A stretch of DNA of 64,000 nucleotides, taken from Poecilobothrus nobilitatus (lineage: Eukaryota > Arthropoda > Insecta > Diptera > Dolichopodidae). Location: contig OX352773.1 in assembly GCA_947095535.1 (NCBI GenBank), forward strand, positions 1-64,000. The letters run 5' to 3'. The notes beneath the pieces are model-generated. The model was not told the origin of the DNA and searched no databases. It saw only the letters and a program-made list of their open reading frames with translations. The position numbers and the translations under genes were made by a program. Below are positions 36,934-48,864 of the stretch, in pieces. Numbering within the stretch: position 1 is the stretch's first letter; each line of letters begins with the position of its first letter.

Positions 36934-38097
36934 CGAGGAAAAATACAGTTGCCTTTGTCAACTCTTAGATACCCGTACGAACCGTTAGTATGTTCACAGC
37001 CTGTCACTCTGCTTACAATATTATTTTTTTAATATTTTAGTATTTTAAAATAATTTGGGTGAATTTTATAATTTTTAGAACTATGGGTTGTAGATATATT
37101 CAAACTATATGTTTATACATTCTTCAAAAGCAAATTCTAACCTTCCACATAACGATTATCAATCCAAAACTTTTTCAAATATTCTATAGTACCATTTAAT
37201 ACTAAGCGGTAAATGTATATTAAATTTACTTAGTACAAAATAATAAATATAATTTTAAATATTATATTATATTATATTTAAATACTCCATTGACAGAATA
37301 ATTTCTTATAAGTACAATAAAATACATATATGTATGTAATTACGGCGCTATATAATATACATCTATACTGTTATCATTCATTCACTAGTGACATATACGA
37401 TATATTGTAAATAAACATGATATTATATAAGTATGTATGTATATCAATATCATATAAATAAAAATTCTTCAAGCAACCGTTATGTTGTTTATTTATTTAC
37501 ATTTTTTTGTACTACGAATTATATCCTCAACAATTTCAAATTATCGAGTAAAACAAAATGCAAAAAATTCGTTAAAGAAATTTGTTAGAATATTTGAAAA
37601 AATCAAGTAACACTTTCGTCAATTATAAAGTAACCCTATATTATTAAAAAAAGTTGTTAACAGAAATAAGAGAATAATGTTGAAGTTTTAATTTTTATGT
37701 ATTACTTCAAAAAAATTTTAACAGGTGTTCAAGTTACAGGTATTTAAAAATAGGAAATTCTCACTTTTTGACCCCTTACAGGTAAACGGGGGGTAATACA
37801 AAAATTATTTCTGAAATGACTAATACTTATTTTCAAAGATCTAAATTCTGTCAAAATTTCAAGTTTCCAACTTAAACTGTTTAGAAGATAGAAGGGTTAA
37901 AGGATTTTGCAATAATTCAGTTTTGCATAACGGTAAATTAAGACACCTTATAGCACAAGTATATATTTATTATAAACATGTTTGTAAAGCTCATAATAGA
38001 ACCTATCGTTTGGAATTTTCAGATTGAAGATATATCTTATAGAGCTTGTGTTAAAATAATTTAAATATAGAGATTTTTCGAACTTTGGGGAGCTAGA
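36934..38097 (-). mobile_element. DINE-1-like subfamily A, 5'-truncated (copy A3)
   Basis: The 3' end is intact (ACGAGGAAAAATACAGTTGC, then ATACCCGTACGAACCG). The body runs to GAACTTTGGGGAGCTAGAAG, where sequence in the opposite orientation begins, so the 5' end of the element is missing. Confidence 0.8.
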
Positions 38098-38996
38098 AGA
38101 TTTTAAATTTACCGTTATGTGAAAACCAAATTTTGCATGATTTTTCTACTTTCATAACTCCGGTACGCTTCTAGATAGAGGCTTGAAATTTTGAGGCAAG
38201 AAAGAACTTTTAGAATTAGTATAAGTTTGCTCAGAAAATTTTTTTGGGCCACCTCCTGTTTATGAGCTATTAGGGCTCAAAAACGGAAAATTTGCTATTT
38301 TTAAACACCTCGAAATAAGCGAGTTAGATATACCTTCAAAGGTAAGGTATGGATCGGATCAGAATCAAATTCTGAGTCGATTAAACCATGTCCGTACGTC
38401 CGTCCGTCAGCACGCTAACTCAAAAACTAAGAAAGCTAGAATCTTGAAATTTACACAAAATATTTTGGGAGCAATTTGTAGCTTCCCTACTTTTTTTTTG
38501 TTGAGTTCCGACCAAAACTGCGGGTAGCTCTCGAACAACTAACTTTTAGATCTCCACAATTTTTTTGAAATAGAGCCATGAAATACTAACTGCTGATAGA
38601 TATCATAAAAATATTAATTTTATGAATATATTAATTTTTCTGTAGCCCCACCCCTTAAAGAGCTACAGCCCCCCTAAAGTTCGAAAAATCTCTATATTTA
38701 AATTGTTATAACACAAGCTCTATAAGGTATATCTTCAATCTGAAAATTCCAAACGATAGGTGCTATTAGGTGCTATTATGAGCTTTACAGACATGTATAT
38801 AATAAATATATACTTGTGGCATACGGTGTCTTTACCGTTATGCGAAACTGAATTATTGCAAAACCCTTCTATCTTCTAAACGCTTTAAGTTGGAAACGGT
38901 TGAAATTTTCAACTCTTAGATACCCGTACGAACATACTAACGGTTCGTACGGGTATATAAAAGTTGACAAAGGCAACTGTATTCTTTATCGTTTGC
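38098..38996 (+). mobile_element. Chimeric DINE-1-like element (two subfamilies joined)
   Basis: 38098-38308 matches the element at 19830-20020 (TTTTGCATGATTTTTCTAC, GAGCTATTAGGGCTC). At AAACACCT it switches to the subfamily A 5' region (CGAAATAAGCGAG, GTCCGTACGTCCGTCCGTCA) and continues to about 38905. The last part (38911-38965) is a near-perfect palindrome made from two inverted 3' ends. Non-coding. Confidence 0.72.
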
Positions 38997-39008
38997 TTTT
39001 TTTTTTTA

Positions 39009-40166
39009 AAATAATTTAGGTGAATTTTATAATTTCTAGAACTATGGGTTGTACATAATTATACTCAAACTATATGTTATACATTCTTCAAAAGCAGATT
39101 CTAACCTTCCACATAACGATTATCAATCCAAAACTTTTTCAAATATTCTATAGTACCATTTAATACTAAGCGGTAAATGTATATTAAATTACAAAATAGT
39201 AAATATAATCTTAAATATTATATTATATTAATGCGCACATAGTATATTTATATTGTTATAAGTATATCGTCATACATTGCAATATTTCTTTAAAAATATT
39301 TCCATTCATAGAATAATTTCTTATAAGTACAATAAAATACATACATATATGTATGTAACTACGGCGCTAGATAATATACATCTATACTCTTATCATTCAT
39401 TCATTATATTCATTCATTCATTATATTCATTCATTCATTAGCTCCTTAACGGGGGGTGATACAAAAATTATTTCTGAAATGACTGATACTTATTTTCAAA
39501 GATCTAAATTCTGTCAAAATTTCAAGTTTCCAACTTTAACCGTTTAAAAGATAGAAGGGTTAAAGGATTTTGCAATAATTCAGTTTCGCATAACGGTAAA
39601 TTAAGACACCGTATAGCACAAGTATTTATTTATTATAAACATGTTTGTAAAGCTCATAATAGAACCTATTGTTTGGAATTTTCAGATTGAAGATATATCT
39701 TATAGAGCTTGTGTTATAATAATTTAAATATAGAGATTTTTCGAACTTTGGGGTTCTGTAGCTCCTTAACGGGAAGGGCTACAGAAAAAATAATATATTC
39801 ATAAAATTAATATTTTTATGATATCTATGAGCAGTTAAAATTTCATGGCTCTATTTCAAAAAAATTTTGGAGATCTAAAAGTTAGTTGTTCGGGATCTAC
39901 CCGAAGTTTTGGTCGGAACTCAACCAAAAAAAATAGGGAAGCTACAAATTGCTCCCAGAATATTTTGTGTAAATTGCAAGATTCTAGCTTTCTTAGTTTT
40001 TGAGTTAGCGTGCTGACGGACAAACCGACAGACATGGCTTAATCGGCTCAGAATTTGATTCTGATCCGATCCATACCTGTGAAGGTATATCTAGCTCGCT
40101 TATTTCGAGGTGTTACAAACGGAGGAGTAATTTTATTATACCCGATACTTATCGTATGGGTATAAA
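39009..40166 (-). mobile_element. DINE-1-like subfamily A, 3'-terminal hairpin missing
   Basis: The body starts at AATAATTTAGGTGAATTTTA and reaches the 5' end at TTATCGTATGGGTATA. An ATTCATTCATTCATTAT microsatellite-like run (about 39391-39440, three repeats of 16-17 bp) replaces several hundred bp of the body. Confidence 0.75.
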
Positions 40167-40245
40167 AATTGTAATTGGTTAATAGATAAACATATAAATT
40201 TGAAGATAAAGTAGCAATTTTACAGAAATAAAATTTAATAAAAAA

Positions 40246-41482
40246 CGAGCAATAATACAGTTGCCTTTCTCAACTCTTAGATACCCGTACGAACCGTTAG
40301 TATGTTCACAAACTGTCACTCTGCTTACAATATTATTTTTTTAATATTTTAGTATTTTAAAATAATTTGGGTGAATTTTATAATTTCTAGAACTATGGGT
40401 TGTACATATATTCAAACTATATGTTTATATGTACATTCTTCAAAAGCAGATTCTAACCTTCTACATAACGATTATCAATCCAAAACTTTTTCAAATATTC
40501 TATAGTACCATTTAATACTAAGCGGTAAATTTATATTAAATTTACTTAGTATGAAATAGTAAATATAATTTTAAATATTATATTATATTATATTTAAATA
40601 TGCCATTGACAGAATAATTTCTTATAAGTACAATAAAATACATATATGTATATAAATACGGCGCTATATAATATACATCTATACTCTTATCATTCATTCA
40701 CTAGTGACATATACGATATGTAAATAAACATGATATTATATAAGTATGTATATATATCAATATCATATAAATAAAAATTATTCAAGCAACCGTTATGTTG
40801 TTTATTTATTTACATTTTTTTGTACTACGCATTATATCCTCAACAATTTCAAATTATCGAGTAAAACAAAATGCAAAAAATTCGTTAAAGAAATTTGTTA
40901 GAAAATTTGAAAAAATCAAGTAACACTTTCGTCAATTATAAAGTAATCCTATATTATTAAAAAAAGTTGTTAACAGAAATAAGAGTATAATGTTGAAGCT
41001 TTAATTTTTGTGTATTACTTCAAAAAAATGTTAATAGGTGTTCAAGTTACAGGTGTTTAAAAATAGGAAATTTTCTGTTTTTGACTCCTTACAGCTCCTA
41101 AACGGGGAGTGATACAAAAAAAATTTCTGAAATGACTCATACTTATTTTGAGATCTAACTTCTGTCAAAATTTCAAGTTTCCAACTTAAACCGTTTAGAA
41201 GATAGAAGGGTTAAAGGATTTTGCAAAATTTGAGTTTTGCATAACGGCAAATTAAGACACCGTATGCCACAAATATATATTTATTGTATATATACTTTTA
41301 AAGCTAATAAAAGTAGTAATCGTTTGGCGTTTTCAAAATGAAGATATACCTTATACAACTTGTGCTATAACAATTTAAATATAGAGCTTTTTTGAACCAT
41401 TGGGGAGCTGTAGCTCCGTAACGGGTGGGGGTACAAAAATTAAAAATAAAATTAATATTTTTGTGAGATCTGTACGGGTATA
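40246..41482 (-). mobile_element. DINE-1-like subfamily A, 5'-truncated (copy A6)
   Basis: The 3' end is intact (AACGAGCAATAATACAGTTG). The body runs to AATATTTTTGTGAGATC and then jumps to TGTACGGGTATAATT, so the head with GTCCGTCC is deleted but a few terminal bases remain. The right two-fifths are included in the tandem duplication described next. Confidence 0.78.
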
Positions 41483-41779
41483 ATTAATAATTTTTATTTG
41501 ACTTATAATTTTTTTTTCCTTCTGGAAATAATAGTCGAAAAATGTAGGTAAATAAAGTGAAAATATTTAAATAAAAATAATATCTTTAATTTTTGATATT
41601 ATAAGTAGTAAGTAAATAATTATATAGATTTTGTTCAAAGATGATTTTTAAAGATTAATTTTTAATTTCTTTTAAGGTCGGTCCTGAATTTCATAAAATG
41701 CTATTTCAAGACTAATTTTTGTTGTTTTTTTTTGTGTATATAATTATAAATTATTTTGTTTTATTTAAATTATGGTTTA

Positions 41780-42020
41780 TTATATACTTTTATATTAACT
41801 TGTCGGTGTCGGTTTATTTATTTATTTGTCATTCTGTCACACTTTTTATTAAGTTCGTAATCTGTTAGGAACATTTGTAAGTGTTGTATGGTGCAGAGGA
41901 AAGTGTACAGGTTGCGAAAGCCAGGATAATTCGGTTCGAATACAGATACAACTTTTTTTTTTTAACCATTTATTCCTCAACATTTTTTGAATAAAACATG
42001 TACATATATTAAAATGTATA
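41780..42020 (+). repeat. tRNA-like repeat family E, single copy
   Basis: The order of blocks is TATATTAACTTGTCGGTGTC, TATTTATTTATTTGTCATT, GTTCGTAATCTGTTAGG, then TGGTGCAGAGG (A-box-like), GGTTCGAATAC (B-box-like, 9 of 11), poly-T and TTTTTTGAATAAAACATG. The tRNA-like part has no closed acceptor stem, so it is a decayed tRNA gene or SINE head. Confidence 0.65.
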
Positions 42021-43251
42021 TAATATATGAATTTAGAACTTAAATTTTTATCTCTAATTCATGCATACAATACACACGCAATATATTTTTGATCTTTCCT
42101 CCTATCTATAATTATAATTTAGCAGTTTTCAGCCACATACTACGTATTATGAATTCCGTTTCAAGCTTTGAACATCAGTAACTATATATTTTTTATGATT
42201 TTTCTATTATAACTATACATAATATTAATATTAAAAGAATACAATTCGAAACCATTTAATACTAAGCGGTAAATTTATTTACATTTTTTTGTACTACGCA
42301 TTATATCCTCAACAATTTCAAATTATCGAGTAAAACAAAATGCAAAAAATTCGTTAAAGAAATTTGTTAGAAAATTTGAAAAAATCAAGTAACACTTTCG
42401 TCAATTATAAAGTAATCCTATATTATTAAAAAAAGTTGTTAACAGAAATAAGAGTATAATGTTGAAGCTTTAATTTTTGTGTATTACTTCAAAAAAATGT
42501 TAATAGGTGTTCAAGTTACAGGTGTTTAAAAATAGGAAATTTTCTGTTTTTGACTCCTTACAGCTCCTAAACGGGGAGTGATACAAAAAAAATTTCTGAA
42601 ATGACTCATACTTATTTTGAGATCTAACTTCTGTCAAAATTTCAAGTTTCCAACTTAAACCGTTTAGAAGATAGAAGGGTTAAAGGATTTTGCAAAATTT
42701 GAGTTTTGCATAACGGCAAATTAAGACACCGTATGCCACAAATATATATTTATTGTATATATACTTTTAAAGCTAATAAAAGTAGTAATCGTTTGGCGTT
42801 TTCAAAATGAAGATATACCTTATACAACTTGTGCTATAACAATTTAAATATAGAGCTTTTTTGAACCATTGGGGAGCTGTAGCTCCGTAACGGGTGGGGG
42901 TACAAAAATTAAAAATAAAATTAATATTTTTGTGAGATCTGTACGGGTATAATTAATAATTTTTATTTGACTTATAATTTTTTTTTCCTTCTGGAAATAA
43001 TAGTCGAAAAATGTAGGTAAATAAAGTGAAAATATTTAAATAAAAATAATATCTTTAATTTTTGATATTATAAGTAGTAAGTAAATAATTATATAGATTT
43101 TGTTCAAAGATGATTTTTAAAGTTTAATTTTTAATTTCTTTTAAGGTCGGTCCTGAATTTCATAAAATGCTATTTCAAGACTAATTTTTGTTGTTTTTTT
43201 TTTGTGTAAATAATTATAAATTATTTTGTTTTATTTAAATTATGGTTTATT

Positions 43252-43480
43252 ATATACTTTTATATTAACTTGTCGGTGTCGGTTTATTTATTTATTTGTC
43301 ATTCTGTCACACTTTTTATTAAGTTCGTAATCTGTTAGGAACATTTGTAAGTGTTGTATGGTGCAGAGGAAAGTGTACAGGTTGCGAAAGCCAGGATAAT
43401 TCGGTTCGAATACAGATGCAACTTTTTTTTTTTAACCATTTATTCCTCAACATTTTTTGAATAAAACATGTACATATATT
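43252..43480 (+). repeat. tRNA-like repeat family E, duplicated copy
   Basis: This is the copy of the 41780 element made by the tandem duplication. It differs at single bases, for example CAGATGC instead of CAGATAC after the B box. Confidence 0.65.
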
Positions 43481-43705
43481 AAAATGTATATAATATATGA
43501 ATTTAGAACTTAAATTTTTATCTCTAATTCATGCATACAATACACACGCAACATATTTTTGATCTTTCCTCCTATCTATAATTATAATTTAGTAGTTTTC
43601 AGCCACATACTACGTATTATGAATTCCGTTTCAAGCTTTGAACATCAGTAACTATATATTTTTTATGATTTTTCTATTATAACTATACATAATATTAATA
43701 TTAAA

Positions 43706-44879
43706 ACATAAACAACACATTTCATATTTACATTACAGTAGTATGGTACCTACGATAGTCAGGAGTAGTAACAAAACGTACACAACAGAATAACAAAAAA
43801 AACACAAAATTATAAGAGACATTCTCACTTACTCTCTTTAAAATTGTGTATTTTTTTTCCTCTCGAATCTCGAGTCGACTCGACCTCAACGGCTCAACTA
43901 TTCTTTGGCGATATGTATGTATGTAGTATGTACTTAACTTATGCATGTATAAAGAAAAAATTTTTAAAATTGATAAAAATCATCATTTATCACAATATCC
44001 ATTGAAATTTTAAAATAATGATGAATGATATTGATCTGATATTAATAATCAATATGTATCTAAGTATGTATGTACTTATGTATGACCAGTGGACAGAGTT
44101 CTCTTTAAAATTCAAATATATAATTGTTTTGGTTTTGAACTTTTCTATTAAATTGTTGCATTTATGTATGAATGTTTGTATATTATTTGAAGCGATTAAA
44201 AAACTTTTCTAATTGTATTCTTTTTTCAATTCAATTTATTACAGCAAAATTTATTACAGTTCTTACAACCAAAATTAAATTTGAATAATTTTTTATTTTT
44301 AAATATTTTGTATGTCAATTTTATGCAGGGTTACCATTTGTACAATTGTGGTAATATTTGTACGGTTTTCTCGCTCTCTGTACCATGTACAATCTTAATC
44401 AAGGATTGTCCGACAAATATACGGTCTTTTCAGATTTTAAATTTTTTACATTAGGGCAAGGTAAAACGAACAACGGCAATATTGTTACAGACAACGTGGC
44501 GTATAAAAAAATTTAACTGAATTTTGCTTCAAACTTTGTTTGTGCATTTTACGAATGTTTTACGGATACCTATTCTGTTTTCCCTACGTACCTTTAAAAC
44601 ATTTATTTCGAACTCGATAAATAAATAGACATAATAGTCCTCACTCACAATACCAAATAATCTAAATATACGTACACCAACTACAGGCTCTTTATACAAT
44701 TTAATTCTGTTTTGGCGTTATTTTAAAAATAATTTCAGTTAGTGTTTTGACGAATTTGGTTTTGTTTTCTGATTTTTTACGGATTATACTTTTTCCATAA
44801 ATTCTATTTTTCTAAACTGCAACTGTCTATTATATAAATTGGGATTCAACATAAAATTTGACTACACATTAACAGGGGC
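43706..44879. other. No recognisable gene
   Basis: AT-rich sequence with several 60-72 codon frames that show no family features. 44330-44480 has a slightly GC-richer patch with TTTGTACGGTTTTCTCGCTC. The stretch ends with a 10-bp palindrome, AGGGGCCCCT, at about 44874. I cannot assign any of it. Confidence 0.5.
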
Positions 44880-44884
44880 CCCTA

Positions 44885-45080
44885 GTCTATAATATAATAC
44901 ACAAGATGTTGGCGAGACCTTGCCAACATGTAAAAAAATATATTTTATATCTATAATAAAACACTCACACCTGCTCACACTGAATGTAAACTAAACTGGC
45001 AATGATGATATTTCTTTATATTTATTTAATAATTTAAAATTTTATTACCAGAGACACAAATCCATTGCACATGGTGTTTT
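44885..45080 (-). repeat. Dispersed repeat family F with terminal hairpin
   Basis: In reverse complement this matches 61405-61570 and, partly, 60457-60590. Shared elements are TTTGTGTCTCTGGTAATAA, ATCATCATTGCCAGTTTAGT and a perfect 8-bp hairpin stem, ATGTTGGC/GCCAACAT, near the end. The hairpin near an AT-rich terminus and the adjacent CTAG are Helitron-like, but the flanking bases do not fit well enough to call it. Confidence 0.6.
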
Positions 45081-45239
45081 TGGATTAGTATATTTAACAA
45101 AACACAATACATACAATATTTATATGTATGTTGCTAAATTATTTTGTTTTACAACATTTGTTTAAGGTTTAAATCAAAATATTTGCTGTCCACATTCTTT
45201 AATACATATTGAATATGCATAGTCTTAAAAATTGGATTT

Positions 45240-45356
45240 TATGTTCGTAATCTGTTAATACAATATTTAAGTGTCGTATGGTGCAGAGGAAACTGTACAG
45301 GTCTTGAAAGTTAGGATAAATTGGTTCGAATCCAATTCATGTAAGGTATGCTTTTT
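45240..45356 (+). repeat. tRNA-like repeat family E, best-preserved T arm
   Basis: After GTTCGTAATCTGTTAATAC comes TGGTGCAGAGG (A-box-like). After 33 nt comes GGTTCGAATCC, an exact match to the polymerase III B box. The T arm folds perfectly (ATTGG, loop TTCGAAT, CCAAT). No matching acceptor stem is visible. The poly-T tract that ends the unit is the insertion point of the next element. Confidence 0.68.
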
Positions 45357-45358
45357 TT

Positions 45359-47533
45359 TATACGCTACACCTAAAGTATAGGGTATATTAACTTTGGTAT
45401 GGTGTTTGTAACCACGAAAAGGAAGCGAGTTAGATATAGACATGTATATATATTCTGAATCAGAATCACCTGCTGAGTCGATTTAACGATGTCCGTCCGT
45501 CCGTTTACACGATAATTCAAAAACTAATGAAGCTATCTTGATGAAATTTATATAGTAGGTTACTAATTACGAAAGAAAGTCTAAGTTCGAATCTGGACAA
45601 AATCCGTTCATGGGTTCGGATTCTGGAAGCTTCCGAATGATTCCGGAGCAAACGAGATTATCTCCAAAACCAACTAAGATATAACCTTTAAATTTTGTAC
45701 AATGATGTTCCTTCCCGTTCGATTTATGTCTCTGAAATTTAAGAGGATTTGGTCCATGGGTTTGGATTTGGAAGCTTCCGAACGAGCACCAGAGCAAATG
45801 AGATTATCCCCAAAACCAACAAATATATAACCTTTAAATTTTGTACAATGATGTTCCTTCCCGTTCGATTTATGTCTCTGAAATTTAAGAGGATTTGGTC
45901 CATGGGTTTGGATTTGGAAGCTTCCGAACGAGCACCAGAGCAAATTAGATTATCTCCAAAACCAACAAAGATATAACCTTTAAATTTGGCTGAGTGGTGT
46001 TCTTTCATGTTTTATTTAAGTCTCTGAAATTTGAGAGGATTTGGTCCATGGGTTCGGATTTTGGAAACTTCCGAACGAGCCCCAGAGCAAACGAGATTAT
46101 CTCCAAAACCAACAAAGATAGAACCTTTAAATTTTGTACAATGATGTTCCTTCCCGTTCGATTTATGTCTCTGAAATTTAAGAGGATTTGGTCCATGGGT
46201 TCGGATTTTGGAAGCTTCCGAACGAGCCGCAGAGCAAACGAGATTATCTCCAAAACCAAGAAAGATAGAACCTTTAAATTTTTTATAATGATGTTCCTTC
46301 CAGTTTGATTTATGTCTCTAAAATTTAAGAGGATGTGGTCCATGGGTTTGGATTTTGGAAGCTTCCGAACGAGCCCCAGAGCAAATGAGATTATCTCCAA
46401 AAACAACAAAGATATAATCTTTAAATTTGGCCGAATGGTGTTTTTTCATGTTTGATTTAGGTCTCTGAAATTTGAGAGGATTTGGACATGGGTTTAAATT
46501 TGAAAGGATTTGAACCGTGGATTCGGATTTTGGAAGCTTCCGAACGAGCCGCAGAGCAAATGAGATTATATCCAATACGAACAAAGGTAGAACCTTTGAA
46601 TTTGGTACAATGGTGTTCTTTCGTGTTTGATTTATATCTCTGAAATTTAACAGGATTTGGTCCATGGGTTTGGTTTTGGAAGCATCCGAACGATCCCCAG
46701 AGCAAATGAGATTATCTCCAAAACCAATAAAGATATAACCTTTACTTTTGGCAGAGTGGTGTTCTTTCATGTTTGATTTAGGTCTCTGAAATTTGAGAGG
46801 ATTTGGTCTTTGGGTTCGGATTTTGAAAGCTTCCGAACGAGCCTCAGAGCAAATGATATTATCTCCAAATGCAACAAAGATATAACTTTTAAATTAGGCA
46901 GAATGGTGTTCCTTCATGTTTGATTTATGTTTCTGAAATTTGTGAGGATTTGGTCCATGGGTTCAAATCTCGGAAGCTTCCGGACGAGCCCCAGAGCAAA
47001 CGAGTATATCTCCACAACCAACAAAGATAGAACTTTTATTTTTAGTACAAAGGTGTTCTGCTATGTTTCCGTTTCTGTAAAATTGGAAACTGACATTTGA
47101 AAGAATTTGAACCATGGGTTCGTATTTTGGAAACTTCCGAACGAGCACAAGAGCAACGAGCATATCTCCAAAACCAACAAAAGTAGAACCTTTAAATTTA
47201 ATAGAATGGTGTTCTGGCAAGTTTTCTTTATGTTCCTGAGATGGGTTCGATGAATTGGAGTGGCAATTCGGGTAGCTGACACAAACCTCCCAAGGACTAC
47301 CAATCTTCGAAAATAATTAAGATAGAAACTTAAAATTTTATACAAGGGTGTCAAGCATATCCCAAGCGGATGCCTCTTTTACGTTCTTAAAATTAGAGTT
47401 GAATAAGACAGAAAAGGGAAGAAGTTCAAGCTGCTGCCAAAAACACTTATGGATTTTTAATTTAATTCGAATTATTCAGCTGTAGGGTATTAATAAGTCG
47501 GTTGCATCGACTTACTGTTACATTTACTTGTTT
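45359..47533 (+). mobile_element. DINE-1-like element, full length, with expanded central minisatellite (subfamily D)
   Basis: The 5' end TATAC...AGGGTATA is followed by GTTTGTAACCACG, GCTGAGTCGATTTAACGATG and GTCCGTCCGTCCG, the DINE-1 head. The 3' end is AGGGTATTAA, a perfect 7-bp hairpin (TAAGTCG, loop GTTGCAT, CGACTTA; 47494-47514) and CTTGTTT. This fits the INE-1 end structure of GGGTAT, hairpin and CTTGTTT. The middle 1.6 kb is a tandem array. It inserted at the poly-T of a family-E repeat, consistent with the TT-target preference reported for Helentron-type elements. Confidence 0.85.
45590..47230. repeat. 147-bp tandem repeat array, about 11 units
   Basis: GAGATTATCTCC-type anchors occur at 45654, 45800, 45946, 46093, 46240, 46387, 46562, 46708, 46855, 47002 and 47158. 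Most intervals are 146-147 bp; the 175-bp and 156-bp intervals reflect insertions. Units diverge by perhaps 5-20%, with the three leftmost intervals closest to each other. Because 147 is 3 x 49, overlapping open frames of up to 150 codons run through the array on both strands. These are periodic by-products, not genes. Confidence 0.92.
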
Positions 47534-48440
47534 AAAATTTCAAATGCATTTTCTTCATTTCAATAATTTTATTTTTACCTTTCTTCCACCAATATAGTTT
47601 TTCTATAGATGTATAAAAAATGATGTACAGACAAATTGTAAAAGCAGATTAAGAGTATGTTTATAAAAAGAAAATTAGCTAAAAAAAAGTATATACAAAT
47701 TTGTTATTAAGAGTCGAAAAAGGTAAATAAAGTGAAAATATTTAAATAAAAATAATATCTTTAATTTTTGATATTATAAGTACTAAGTACATACTTATAT
47801 AGATTTTGTTCAAAGATCATTTTTAAAGATTAATTTTTAATTTCTTTTAAGGTCGAATGTCCCTGAATTTCATAAGATGCAATTGCAAGACTAATTTTTG
47901 TTGTTTTTTTTTTTGCGTAAATAATTATAAATTATTTTGTTTTGTTTAAATTATGGTTTATTTTGTTAATGAATTGTTTTATTTTATTATAAAATAATTT
48001 ATATGTAATTAATTATAAATTGTTGAAATGTTCAAGGGATTTTTATGCCGAGTTGAATACGAAATTTCCAAGATTTTTTATATTTTTTAAATACATAATA
48101 CAAGTAGTCCACTTGCCTTTTTCCATTTTTACGGCAAAATCAAAATTTTAAATAAATAATAATAATTAAACTAACAGAACTAATTAAAAAACATTTATTT
48201 AATTTATTTTTCATTTTTATTCAAATAAAGTAAAAATATAATAGGAATACAGTAATGCATAATTTGTGAAAATGTTTGTCCTATATTTTCATGTGTGGAT
48301 TTAACTTTATTTTACGTTACATGTATTTAACTGGTTTGACGATTTTACGTGTGGAATATTGTTCATTATTCATGAATTAATTTTTTAAAATTGTTGAGAT
48401 ATGTACATAATTTCGCGGTAGTTCTGCAGATATTTATTAA
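47534..48440. other. Spacer with a third copy of family G
   Basis: 47700-47965 matches 41540-41775 and 43010-43245 (AAATAAAGTGAAAATATTTA, TTAAGGTCG). The rest is AT-rich with no recognisable gene. Confidence 0.5.
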
Positions 48441-48520
48441 GGCCTTGGTTAAACGTATGGCGTATCAACCAAGGGAGTGTGGGTTCAAATCCTGCTCACA
48501 TCGTAAGATTTAAAAAAAAA
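48441..48520 (+). mobile_element. tRNA-derived SINE fragment
   Basis: GGGAGTGTGGGTTCAAATCC and CATCGTAAGA match the 3' half of the tRNA head of the SINEs at 51295 and 54566. GGTTCAAATCC (48482-48492) is a B box. The A-box side is deleted, and a short A-rich tail follows instead of the SINE body. Confidence 0.65.
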
Positions 48521-48864
48521 TAAATTATTGTAAAAGTAATTTTCATTTATAGTTTTCAAATCAAATGTGACATATGTATGTATGTATGTTTGAAAATCAT
48601 TTCTTTCTATTTCATTTAGTTTTTAATTTGTTCCTTTTATAATTATGTGTTTTATTTAAAATTTACTAGTTAAAAATATAATATAACTAAAATGCTTAAA
48701 TATTGCCGCGCTAGACATACAAAACTTACGTAGCGAATATTTACAAAACATTAGTTTCATTTTAGTTTACTTCAATTCAAACGACAAATTTTTGTTCAGT
48801 TAATCGTTCAAAATAACAAATTTGTATATACTTTTTAGCTTATTTTCTTCTTATAAACATATTA
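48521..48864. other. No recognisable feature
   Basis: AT-rich sequence with a short TATGTATG run. No gene or repeat family can be assigned. Confidence 0.5.

Larger units (their letters stand above)
40807..43705. repeat. 1.47-kb tandem duplication
   Basis: The first copy runs from about 40807 to 42235, and the second from about 42275 to 43705. The offset is 1469-1470 bp, with only a handful of substitutions. Both contain the right end of a DINE-1-like copy, a family-G AT-rich stretch (41490-41770 and 42960-43240) and a family-E tRNA-like repeat. The junction at 42252-42275 carries ACCATTTAATACTAAGCGG from 40508, so the second copy has lost about 280 bp just inside its left end. Confidence 0.9.

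Noticed and set aside
45567..47354. Overlapping open frames of 76-150 codons on both strands
   Set aside because: They are periodic translations of a 147-bp (3 x 49) tandem array inside a non-coding element.
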